From contig NZ_FZPH01000001.1 of assembly GCF_900188485.1 (NCBI RefSeq), positions 310,001 to 374,000 of the forward strand: a stretch of DNA of 64,000 nucleotides, written 5' to 3'. This DNA comes from Asanoa hainanensis (GTDB lineage: Bacteria; Actinomycetota; Actinomycetes; Mycobacteriales; Micromonosporaceae). The position numbers and the translations under genes were made by a program. Below are positions 57,452 to 64,000 of this stretch, piece after piece; position 1 is the stretch's first letter; each line of letters opens with the position of its first letter. The notes under the pieces are model-generated. The model saw nothing but the letters and a program-made list of their open reading frames with translations, made no database searches and was not told where the DNA came from.

Positions 57452-58375
57452 ATGGAAGCCACCATCGAGGTCAACGGCCTGCGCAAGGCGTACGGGTCGA
57501 CCGTCGCGCTGGACGGGATGACGTTCACCGTCACCCCGGGGCGGGTCACCGCGTTCGTCGGGCCCAACGGGGCCGGCAAGTCCACCACCATGCGCGTCGT
57601 GCTCGGTCTCGACCGGGTCGACGCGGGCACCGCCCTGGTCGGCGGCCGGCCGTACCGGAGCCTGCGCACGCCGCTGCGGCACGTCGGCGCGCTGCTGGAC
57701 GCGTCCGCCCTCCACCCGGCCCGCAGCGGCCGCGACCACCTGCTGTGGCAGGCGCACTCGCAGGGGCTGCCGGGCCAGCGGGTCGACGAGGTGCTCACGC
57801 TGACCGGGCTCGCCGACGTCGGCCGGCGCCGGGCCGGTGGCTACTCGCTCGGCATGCGCCAGCGCCTCGGCGTGGCCGGTGCCCTGCTCGGCGACCCGCC
57901 GGTGCTGATGCTCGACGAGCCGTTCAACGGGCTCGACCCCGAGGGGATCCGGTGGATGCGGGGCTTCCTGCGCGCGCTGGCCGCCGAGGGCCGGGCCGTG
58001 CTGGTCTCCAGCCACCTGATGAGCGAGCTCCAGGACACCGCCGGGCACCTGGTGGTCGTCGGCCGGGGCAAGGTCGTCGCCGACACGAGCGTCGCCGACC
58101 TGATCGCCGCCGCGTCGAGCGACCGGGTCACCTTGCGGACCACGGCCCGGACCGAGGCGATGACGGCGCTGGCCCGGGTGGGCGCCACGGTCGCCGTGAC
58201 CGAGCGCGACACCCTGACCGTCGACGGGCTGCCGGCCGACCGCGTGGTGACCGTGCTCAGCGAGGCCGGCGTCCCGTTCTCGGAGATCGCCGCGCATCGG
58301 GCGACGCTCGAGGAGGCGTACATGGAGCTGACCCGGGACGCGGTCGAGTTCCGGGCGACGGAGGTGGCCCGATGA
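57452..58375 (+). CDS. ABC-2 type transporter ATP-binding protein
   Basis: 307 residues with Walker A GPNGAGKSTT, Q-loop, signature YSLGMRQRLGVAGALL, Walker B LMLDEPFNGLDPEG and VSSHLMSE. The extra C-terminal 85 residues are typical of DrrA/BcrA-type exporters for drugs or lipids. Overlaps the first permease by ATGA. Confidence 0.94.
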   Translation: MEATIEVNGLRKAYGSTVALDGMTFTVTPGRVTAFVGPNGAGKSTTMRVVLGLDRVDAGTALVGGRPYRSLRTPLRHVGALLDASALHPARSGRDHLLWQAHSQGLPGQRVDEVLTLTGLADVGRRRAGGYSLGMRQRLGVAGALLGDPPVLMLDEPFNGLDPEGIRWMRGFLRALAAEGRAVLVSSHLMSELQDTAGHLVVVGRGKVVADTSVADLIAAASSDRVTLRTTARTEAMTALARVGATVAVTERDTLTVDGLPADRVVTVLSEAGVPFSEIAAHRATLEEAYMELTRDAVEFRATEVAR

Positions 58376-59841
58376 TCGGGTTGGTCCGGGCCGAGCTGAC
58401 CAAGTTCCGCTCCGTACGCGGCTGGCTCGTCGGTTGCGGCATCGCCGTCGTGCTGATGGTGCTCCTCGCCGTCGTGGCGGCCGCCGGCACCGACGCCCGC
58501 GTCGGCGGTCCGGGCGCACGGGCCGAACTGCCGCGCGCGTCGGACGGGACCCCGGTGCTCGACGGCTTCACGTTCCTCCAGCAGCCCCTCGCGGGCGACG
58601 GGACGCTCACGGTGCGGGTGGCCTCGCTGACCGGCGTCGCGCTGCGGCCACCGACGCCCGACGAGCCGGTGCCCACCGAGCGGGAGGAGGCGACGCCCGA
58701 ACCGTGGGCGAAGGCCGGCCTCATCATCAAGGACGGCACCACGCCGGGCTCGCCGTACGCGGCGGTGATGGTGACCGGATCCCATGGCGTACGCCTGCAG
58801 CACGACTTCATCCACGACCTCGCCGGGCCGGCCGACGCGCGCTGGCTGCGGCTGGTCCGCCGCGGCGGGACGGTCACCGCGTACGCGTCGACGGACGGCG
58901 CCGCCTGGACGACGGTCGGCAGCGCGCCGCTGGCCACCGGTGAGATGAGCGCCGGGATCTTCGTCGCCACCCCACCGCACCAGGAGTACGAGCAGTTCGT
59001 CGGCGGCACCAGCGTGGTCGGCGGCGGGGCGATCGCGACGGGCACGTTCGACAACCTGACCGGCCCGGGCGGCGACTGGACCATGGTCGACGTCGGCGCC
59101 GACGACTCGCCGAACCGCCCGGAGGGCACCTCCACCCGCACCGGCGACACGTTCGTCCTGCGCGGCGGCGGCGACATCGCGCCGGTCGACGGCGGCACCG
59201 GTCCGAAGCTGGAACAGACGCTCAGCGGCGGGTTCCTGGCGCTGACCGTGCTGGCCGTGCTCGGCGTCCTGTTCGTCACCACCGAGTACCGGCGCGGGAT
59301 GGTCCGCACCACCTTCGCCGCGACGCCGTCCCGGGTCCGGGTGCTGGCCGCGAAGTCGGTCGTGCTCGGCGGGGTCACGTTCGCCGTCGGCCTGGTCGCG
59401 GCCACTGCCGCACTGCTGGTCGGCACCGCGATCCGGGGCGACAACGCCTATCCGGCCGACGCGCTGACCCAGGTGCGGATCGTGGTCGGCACCGCGGCGC
59501 TGATCGCCGTGGCGACGGTGCTCGCGCTGGCGATCGGTACGATCCTGCGGCGCGGTGCGGGCGCGGTGGCGGCGGTCGTCGTGCTGATCACGCTGCCGTA
59601 CATCCTCTCGGCGGCGGCCGTGCTCCCCGCCGCGACCGCCGACTGGGTCCTGCGGATCACGCCGGCGGCGGCGTTCGCGGTCCAGCAGACCGTGCCCGAG
59701 TGGCCGCAGGTCGACCAGGCGTACACGCCGGCCTTCGGCTTCTTCCCCCTCCCGGCCTGGGGCGGCTTCGCGGTGCTCTGCGCCTGGACCGCGCTGGCCC
59801 TGGCGATCGCCGCCGCCCTGTTGCGCCGGAGGGACGCATGA
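58372..59841 (+). CDS. ABC-2 permease with large extracellular DUF1349-like (lectin-type) insertion
   Basis: 489 residues. A first membrane segment (about 20-40) is followed by about 245 residues outside the membrane and then five more segments (from about 285). The external part holds a concanavalin-like domain: LQQPLAGDGTLTVRVASL, WAKAGLIIKDGTTPGSPYAAV, WLRLVRRGGTVTAYAS and TDGAAWTTVGSAPL, the DUF1349 pattern. This suggests a permease that also binds a sugar-like ligand outside the cell. The membrane part matches the second permease (TTEYRRGMVRTTFAATPSRVRVLAAKS here; GDEYRTGMIRTTLAATPSRAILLGAKS there). Overlaps both neighbouring genes by ATGA. Confidence 0.88.
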   Translation: MIGLVRAELTKFRSVRGWLVGCGIAVVLMVLLAVVAAAGTDARVGGPGARAELPRASDGTPVLDGFTFLQQPLAGDGTLTVRVASLTGVALRPPTPDEPVPTEREEATPEPWAKAGLIIKDGTTPGSPYAAVMVTGSHGVRLQHDFIHDLAGPADARWLRLVRRGGTVTAYASTDGAAWTTVGSAPLATGEMSAGIFVATPPHQEYEQFVGGTSVVGGGAIATGTFDNLTGPGGDWTMVDVGADDSPNRPEGTSTRTGDTFVLRGGGDIAPVDGGTGPKLEQTLSGGFLALTVLAVLGVLFVTTEYRRGMVRTTFAATPSRVRVLAAKSVVLGGVTFAVGLVAATAALLVGTAIRGDNAYPADALTQVRIVVGTAALIAVATVLALAIGTILRRGAGAVAAVVVLITLPYILSAAAVLPAATADWVLRITPAAAFAVQQTVPEWPQVDQAYTPAFGFFPLPAWGGFAVLCAWTALALAIAAALLRRRDA

Positions 59842-60614
59842 GATCGGCGTTGTACGCGGAGTGGACGAAGCTGCGTACGACCGCCGGGCCGTTCTGGCTC
59901 GTGGTCCTGGCGGCGGTGCTCACGACGGCGCTGAGCGCTGTGGCGGCCCGTGCGGTGAGCTGCGCCGCGACGGGTTGCGGGGTGGACGCGCCGCTGGTCG
60001 CCCTGACCGGGGTGCAGCTCGGTCAGGCGGTCGTGGCGGTGCTCGCGGTGATGGTGGTCGGCGACGAATACCGGACCGGGATGATCCGCACGACGCTGGC
60101 CGCGACGCCGTCCCGGGCGATCCTGCTGGGTGCCAAGAGCCTGGTGGTCGCCGGTGCGACGCTGGCGGCGGCGGTGCCGGGCGTGCTCGGCGCGTGGCTG
60201 GCCGGCCGACTGATCATGCCGGGTCGGGGCTTCACGGCGGAGCACGGGTACGCGCCGCTGTCGCTGACCGACGGCGGGACGCTGCGGGCGTTCGCGGGCT
60301 CGGCGCTCTACCTCACGCTGGTCGCCCTGCTCAGCCTGGGCATCGCGGCGGCGGTGCGCGACGCCCCGACGGGGGTCGGCGTCGTGCTCGGCGTGCTCTA
60401 CATGGCACCGATCCTGGTCGCGGTGGTCTCCGACCCGGACTGGGTGCGCCGGCTGCGGCAGATCATGCCGAGCGACGCGGGCACGGCCATCCTGCACACG
60501 GTCGACCTGCCGTCCCTGCCGATCGGCCCGTGGCCGGGGCTCGGGGTGCTGGCCCTGTGGTCGGCCGGCGCGCTGCTGCTCGGCGGCCTGCTACTGCGCC
60601 TTCGCGACGCCTAA
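59838..60614 (+). CDS. ABC-2 permease, second subunit
   Basis: 258 residues with six hydrophobic segments. It starts with the typical MRSALYAEWTKLRTT and carries DEYRTGMIRTTLAATPSR, the cytoplasmic coupling loop shared with the first permease. Without the external domain. The stop codon (60612-60614) lies in the left inverted end of the MITE-like element; the coding end may have been changed by the insertion. Confidence 0.92.
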   Translation: MRSALYAEWTKLRTTAGPFWLVVLAAVLTTALSAVAARAVSCAATGCGVDAPLVALTGVQLGQAVVAVLAVMVVGDEYRTGMIRTTLAATPSRAILLGAKSLVVAGATLAAAVPGVLGAWLAGRLIMPGRGFTAEHGYAPLSLTDGGTLRAFAGSALYLTLVALLSLGIAAAVRDAPTGVGVVLGVLYMAPILVAVVSDPDWVRRLRQIMPSDAGTAILHTVDLPSLPIGPWPGLGVLALWSAGALLLGGLLLRLRDA

Positions 60615-60778
60615 GGCGTGTTTCATAACTGGGGTCGAGGCGAGGCGGAGTCCAGGGGTCGTCTGGGTGTGCGGCGGCTTTGCCCGGATACCGGTGTTGT
60701 ATCCGGGTGAAGGCGCCGTGCGGCCAGGCGGCGCCTGGGCCCGCCGCAGCCCGGCCCCAGTTATGAAACACGCCTTAG
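60611..60778. mobile_element. MITE-like element with perfect 24-bp terminal inverted repeats
   Basis: The 24 bases at 60611-60634 (starting CTAAGGCGTGTTTCATAACT) are the exact reverse complement of 60755-60778. Total length is 168 bp and no transposase fits inside. Internal hairpin CCCGGATA/TATCCGGG at 60683-60707. If the outer TA pairs are duplicated target bases, the actual ends would be AGGCGTGTTT, a pattern seen in TA-targeting IS families. The stop codons of the flanking convergent genes fall inside or at the ends. Confidence 0.7.
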
Positions 60779-61240
60779 CCGGCGAACGCGGTAGAGGACG
60801 CTCACGGCGAGCGCGAGCAGCGCGGCGCCGGCCGCCGCCAGCGGGAGGTGGTCGGTCGGCGCCCCCGTCCTGGCCAGCGCCGCCGGGTCGCCGGGGCCGA
60901 CCTGGACGCCGTGCAGCGGCGTCGTCGTCTCGGCGGCGCCGTCGTCGTCGGTGCCGGCGGCGTTGAGCGTCCAGGCGCCCGGGCGCAGGCCCGTCAGCTC
61001 GCACGACCAGCTCCCGCCAGGGCCGACGGGCGCGGCGCAGGACGCGACGTCGAGCGCCGGGCCGCTGCCGGTCGCGCCGGTGACCACGACGGTCGTGCCG
61101 GGTCGGGCGTCACCGCCGGACACGGTGAGGGCGACGCCGTCGGCGTTCGTGGTGGTGATCTCGACGGCGCTCGCCGCGGTGCCGGTCAACGCGAGGACGA
61201 TCGCCGCGGAACCCAACCCGATCGCCGTACGCAACAGCAT
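60761..61240 (-). CDS. Secreted, sortase-anchored (LAxTG) small surface protein
   Basis: 159 residues from ATG 61240. Signal peptide about 1-27 (TGTAASAVE). A single Ig-like domain (EITTTNADGVALTVSGG..RPGTTVVVTGATG..SWSCELTGLRPGAWTLNA) with one Cys pair (ASCA and SCEL). The C terminus has LARTG, a class E sortase-type motif L-A-x-T-G, followed by a hydrophobic segment and RVRRLRR. So it is covalently attached to the wall, probably. The last five codons and the stop are from the MITE-like element. Confidence 0.75.
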   Translation of the reverse strand: MLLRTAIGLGSAAIVLALTGTAASAVEITTTNADGVALTVSGGDARPGTTVVVTGATGSGPALDVASCAAPVGPGGSWSCELTGLRPGAWTLNAAGTDDDGAAETTTPLHGVQVGPGDPAALARTGAPTDHLPLAAAGAALLALAVSVLYRVRRLRRVS

Positions 61241-61284
61241 CACGCAATGGACGATAGGCAGGAAATGGTACGAATCGTCGCGGA

Positions 61285-62316
61285 TCAGCGAATCTGGGCC
61301 AGCCCGATCTGCTGGTCGGCGACGACCGGGCCGAGTGCCTGCCAGTCGGCGGTGTCGAGGACCCGGGTGCGCTCGGCGAGGCGGCCGAGCGCGGCGAGGG
61401 CGGCATCGCCCGGTTCGCCGCCGCTGTAGCCGACGAAGGCCACCAACCCCGGCGCCGGCTCCCACGCGAGGGTCGCGCTGCCGCCCGCGACGCCCAACAT
61501 CACGGCCGGCTGCCCGTCGACCGTCCCGCCGTCGCGGGTGGCCTCGGCGTAGAGCTGGTCCTCGAACCAGCCACCGCTGGTCACTCCGGTGTAGACCAAG
61601 GGGCCCAGGGCGGCCAGCTCGCCGACGTCCGCGCCGCCGTAGCGGAGCTCGTGCAGCGACGGCGCCCGGTACGGACCGCGGGCCACCACCGTGAACCCCG
61701 CGGGCGGGTCGACGGTCGGCCGGCCGTCGACGACGTGGGTGAGCGCGGCGAGCTTGACCAGGTCGGATTCGGTCAGGTCGCCCCGGACGCGGGCGTTCTT
61801 GCCGGCGATCGGCCACGTGACGACGCCGCTGGCCGCGCGGGCCCGCGCGGTGCCGACCAGGACGGCGCGGCCCGACCGCAGCGGGTCGGCCGGGAAGGTC
61901 ACCACCGCTCCCCCGCGGCCGAGCGAGCCACCGGGCCCGCGCACGACCACCGTCCACGGCCCGTCGACGGCCGTGCGGTCACAGCGGTCGAGGGCGCCGC
62001 CAGCGGTCGCGGCCTGGTCGATCCGCAGCCCCGCCACGGGTGCGGGAAGCGCCGGGCGCTGCCCCCAGCCGACCGGGAGGCAAGGTGGGCCGGGATGCTC
62101 GGGCGCACTGGGCGACGGCGGGGCCGAGGTGACGACGGGGCTCGGGCTCGGGCGGGACGCCACCGGTGGCGTCCCGGGCTCGTCGCCGAGGGCAAGGACG
62201 GCGATCGCGCCCAGGGCGACGGCGACCAGGCCGGCCCCGACGATGACGACCCGGCGGGTGGGCCGCCGGGGCCGGTCGTCAGAACCGAAGCTGATGACGT
62301 CGGGCACGGCGTCCAT
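61285..62316 (-). CDS. Membrane-anchored protein of unknown function
   Basis: 343 residues. A short cytoplasmic N terminus with Arg-rich stretch (RPRRPTRR), one membrane segment (about 23-43) and a Pro/Ser-rich linker (to about 75) precede an external domain of about 265 residues. It contains Cys at 79 and near 112, possibly a disulfide, and no recognised motif. Internal stretches such as GPWTVVVRGPGGSLG and AAVTWPIAG-like segments look like beta-sheet. A similar architecture (anchor, linker, unknown domain) is common in actinomycetes. Confidence 0.7.
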   Translation of the reverse strand: MDAVPDVISFGSDDRPRRPTRRVVIVGAGLVAVALGAIAVLALGDEPGTPPVASRPSPSPVVTSAPPSPSAPEHPGPPCLPVGWGQRPALPAPVAGLRIDQAATAGGALDRCDRTAVDGPWTVVVRGPGGSLGRGGAVVTFPADPLRSGRAVLVGTARARAASGVVTWPIAGKNARVRGDLTESDLVKLAALTHVVDGRPTVDPPAGFTVVARGPYRAPSLHELRYGGADVGELAALGPLVYTGVTSGGWFEDQLYAEATRDGGTVDGQPAVMLGVAGGSATLAWEPAPGLVAFVGYSGGEPGDAALAALGRLAERTRVLDTADWQALGPVVADQQIGLAQIR

Positions 62317-62333
62317 TGTCGGCGCGCACGCCG

Positions 62334-62984
62334 TCAGTGCAACGCGGACCGGGTGGTGGGCGCGAGCCGCAGCAGCTCGACCGGCCCCGCCAGGCCGGAC
62401 GTGTCGAGCCCGGCCACCCGCTCGGCGAACGCGTCGACGTCGTCACCAGGATCGAGCCGGGCGAACCACACGAACACGTCCTCCCCTTCCCGGACCGGCA
62501 GCGCGGGGAAGGTGTTGGTCTCGTGGATCGTCTGGCTGGTGCCGAGCAGGGTGGCCCCGAGCCCCGGCCGAACGACGCGGTCGAAGTGTGCGGCGTAGTC
62601 GGTGCTGGCCAGTGGGCACAGCCCCGCCACGACGACCCGCCCCGGCGGGACCGGGGTGTCGCGGGGCTCGTACCCGCTGAAGGGCTCGATCGCCCGCATC
62701 AGCAACACGTTGTCGGAGTCGAGCATCGTCGCGTTGGCGGCGTCGCGGTGCTCCTTCCAGACGGGTCCGGAGTAGAACCCGGTCAGCGCCGCCTGCCGCA
62801 CGGCCATCGACGGGAACTCGCGCACCCAGACGAACCGGTCGGGCCGGTCGAGGTCGCGGAACTGGCCGACCACCCGCATGCCCTCGGCCTCCTGCGACTC
62901 CACGAAGTTCGCGTCGAACAGCGTGACGAGGGTGTCCCGCTCACCGGGCACGAGGGTGTACTGCCGAAGCTCTACGATGGTCAC
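62334..62984 (-). CDS. NIPSNAP-family protein
   Basis: 216 residues. Two ferredoxin-like (dimeric alpha-beta barrel) units: IVELRQYTLVPGERDTLVTLFDANF starts the first, and the second lies near residues 110-205 (VVVAGLCPLASTDYAAHF, VFVWFARLDPGDDVDAF). The opening ELRQYTL-P-G-x-R-D is characteristic of bacterial NIPSNAP proteins. Function unknown. It is separated by 19 bp from the membrane protein upstream on the same strand. Confidence 0.85.
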   Translation of the reverse strand: MTIVELRQYTLVPGERDTLVTLFDANFVESQEAEGMRVVGQFRDLDRPDRFVWVREFPSMAVRQAALTGFYSGPVWKEHRDAANATMLDSDNVLLMRAIEPFSGYEPRDTPVPPGRVVVAGLCPLASTDYAAHFDRVVRPGLGATLLGTSQTIHETNTFPALPVREGEDVFVWFARLDPGDDVDAFAERVAGLDTSGLAGPVELLRLAPTTRSALH

Positions 62985-63003
62985 GCCACCGATCCTGCCA
63001 TGA

Positions 63004-63942
63004 TCATCCGATCGACCGCTGCCCGCAGGCGGCGCAGCGGGTGCGTCGGCGGCGGCCCGACAGCCACACGCTCGCCGGGACCGCGGCGGCCGCGACCACC
63101 GTCGACACGACCGCGGTCAGGACCGCGCCCGAGAACTCCGGCCAGCGTTGCTGGCCGGGCTCGGCCAGCCGGGTCAGGGCCAACAACAGGATCGGACCGA
63201 GCAACACCTGGGCCGGCAACCAGCCCCGGGCGTCGCCGCGGGAGGTGAACACGGCACCGGAAACGGCGATGACCAGCGCGAGGCCCACCGCGGCGAAGGC
63301 CAGCACGTCCAACAGGTTGTAGTAGAAGAAGTCCCCACGGATCAGCACGGCGGCCCCGGTCGCGGCGACCGCGACCACGATCGGCTCGTAACTCACCCGC
63401 CGGGCCGGCAGGAACAGCGCGAACAGGCCGAGCGCGACCTGCGGAACGAGCACGAACAACGGCGGCCGGGCGTACGACGTCAGCCAGGAGACCGGGATCG
63501 TGGCGACGGTGACCAGGAGGGCGACCAGCACGACCGGGCGGCTCCACCCGGCCAGCGCCGCGACCGCCGCCAGCAGCCAGGCGATCCACGCCACCGCGCC
63601 GAGGGTGGCGAACGGGCCGACCGACGTCCAGAACACGCCCATCGGAATGGTGACCGTCTCCGCGGCGACGAGCCACACGGCGGCCAGCGCCGTCGCGGTC
63701 GACAGCGCCAGGATCGCGGCGAACGGCAGCGCGTCGGCCAGGCCGTGGGCATGGCGAGCCCGCAGGTGTTGGCGGAGGCCGCCGCGGGCCAGGTCGGCGA
63801 CATCGGCTGGGCGGGGCCGGCGCTGCCCCGGTTCGGCCAGGTCGAGATAGGTGTCGACGAGCTCGTCGCCGCGCTCGGCGCGGTAGTCGGCCGGGTAGAA
63901 GCGCAGCAGCGACCGGTAGCGGTCGGCCAGTGAGCGCGTCAT
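63004..63942 (-). CDS. Membrane protein of the PadR-associated type
   Basis: 312 residues. A soluble N terminus with LADRYRSLLRFYPADYRAERGDELVDTYLDLAE (3-35), typical of actinobacterial permease-like proteins that follow PadR regulators, then about eight hydrophobic segments. The C terminus has a small Cys pair (RTRCAACGQRS). Overlaps the stop codon of the upstream gene by ATGA, so both are translated together. Confidence 0.8.
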   Translation of the reverse strand: MTRSLADRYRSLLRFYPADYRAERGDELVDTYLDLAEPGQRRPRPADVADLARGGLRQHLRARHAHGLADALPFAAILALSTATALAAVWLVAAETVTIPMGVFWTSVGPFATLGAVAWIAWLLAAVAALAGWSRPVVLVALLVTVATIPVSWLTSYARPPLFVLVPQVALGLFALFLPARRVSYEPIVVAVAATGAAVLIRGDFFYYNLLDVLAFAAVGLALVIAVSGAVFTSRGDARGWLPAQVLLGPILLLALTRLAEPGQQRWPEFSGAVLTAVVSTVVAAAAVPASVWLSGRRRRTRCAACGQRSIG

Positions 63943-64000
63943 GCGACGGCCGGTCGCTGGGTCGCGCGGGCGGACAGCCGCGCCTGGGCGGCGCGCACCG
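63939..64000 (-). CDS. 3' end of a gene, probably a PadR-family regulator (rest outside window)
   Basis: The last 19 codons (VRAAQARLSARATQRPAVA and a stop) are open to the right edge and overlap the membrane protein start by ATGA. Too short for recognition by itself. The PadR guess rests only on the following gene, whose family is usually preceded by one. Confidence 0.45.
   Translation of the reverse strand, partial: VRAAQARLSARATQRPAVA

Noticed and set aside
1-64000. tRNA or rRNA genes and origins
   Set aside because: No stretch with the expected conserved bases was noticed by eye on either strand; a covariance search was not possible.

Overview
The window is high-GC DNA with strong third-position GC bias, frequent GTG starts, four-base ATGA overlaps between genes and several starts without a ribosome binding site. 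The gene families (Methyltransf_19 SAM methyltransferase, DUF5937/ArsR regulator, sortase-E-type LAxTG anchor, tripartite tricarboxylate transport, many two-component systems) point to a soil actinomycete, most likely of the Micromonosporaceae. This placement is an inference from gene content. I saw no rRNA, tRNA, CRISPR array or prophage.

Layout. 1-5.8 kb: end of a TRAP-TAXI binding protein, a TctD/TctE-like two-component system on the minus strand, and the tctCBA carboxylate transporter on the plus strand. 5.8-10.9 kb: single genes (an Mth938-domain gene with an odd 5' end, a DHFR-like reductase, an AraC regulator, a SUKH-like protein, a DUF5937 regulator, an epoxide hydrolase). 10.9-15.7 kb: a siderophore uptake operon on the minus strand (ATPase, binding lipoprotein, double FecCD permease, siderophore-interacting reductase) under a DtxR/IdeR-type iron box. 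16.8-24.3 kb: a LacI-headed sugar operon (CUT1 ABC transporter, a secreted glucanase-like enzyme, a cytoplasmic GH39) with a perfect LacI-type operator over the lacI start. 24.6-26.5 kb: a Tat-exported arylsulfotransferase-like protein and a YqeY protein.

26.5-32 kb: a nitrogen-scavenging operon with a GntR regulator, an AtzF-like allophanate hydrolase, biuret hydrolase (BiuH), a triuret-hydrolase-like paralogue, an NCS2/AzgA-type permease and an AtzH-like (DUF3225) protein. Together these could take oligo-ureas down to ammonia and CO2. 33.5-34.6 kb: anmK. 34.7-43 kb: three large secreted genes on the minus strand: a cupredoxin / six Ig-like repeats / DUF1080 protein, a two-domain multicopper oxidase, and a ThuA / F5-8C / glucose-sorbosone-dehydrogenase / PKD / DUF1080 protein. 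I read this as a candidate extracellular 3-keto-sugar system with its own copper redox partners.

43.3-48.1 kb: two LysE exporters, a DUF4232 lipoprotein, a Tat-exported MBL-fold hydrolase, and a class A beta-lactamase-like gene divergent from a LysR regulator. 48.1-53 kb: a TPR-CHAT protease gene divergent from an overlapping operon of a signal-less S8 protease, an ECF sigma factor and a small protein, a plausible regulated proteolytic signalling module. 53-57.3 kb: diaminopimelate decarboxylase with an overlapping stand-alone Lrp-type RAM domain, a SAM methyltransferase behind a clear sigma-A promoter, and a DesK/LiaS-type two-component system. 57.4-60.6 kb: an ABC-2 transporter, one permease of which carries a large external lectin-like domain. 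60.6-60.8 kb: a MITE-like element with perfect 24-bp inverted ends that supply stop codons to both flanking genes. 60.8-64 kb: a LAxTG wall protein, a membrane-anchored unknown, a NIPSNAP protein, and a membrane protein with the 3' end of its upstream partner.
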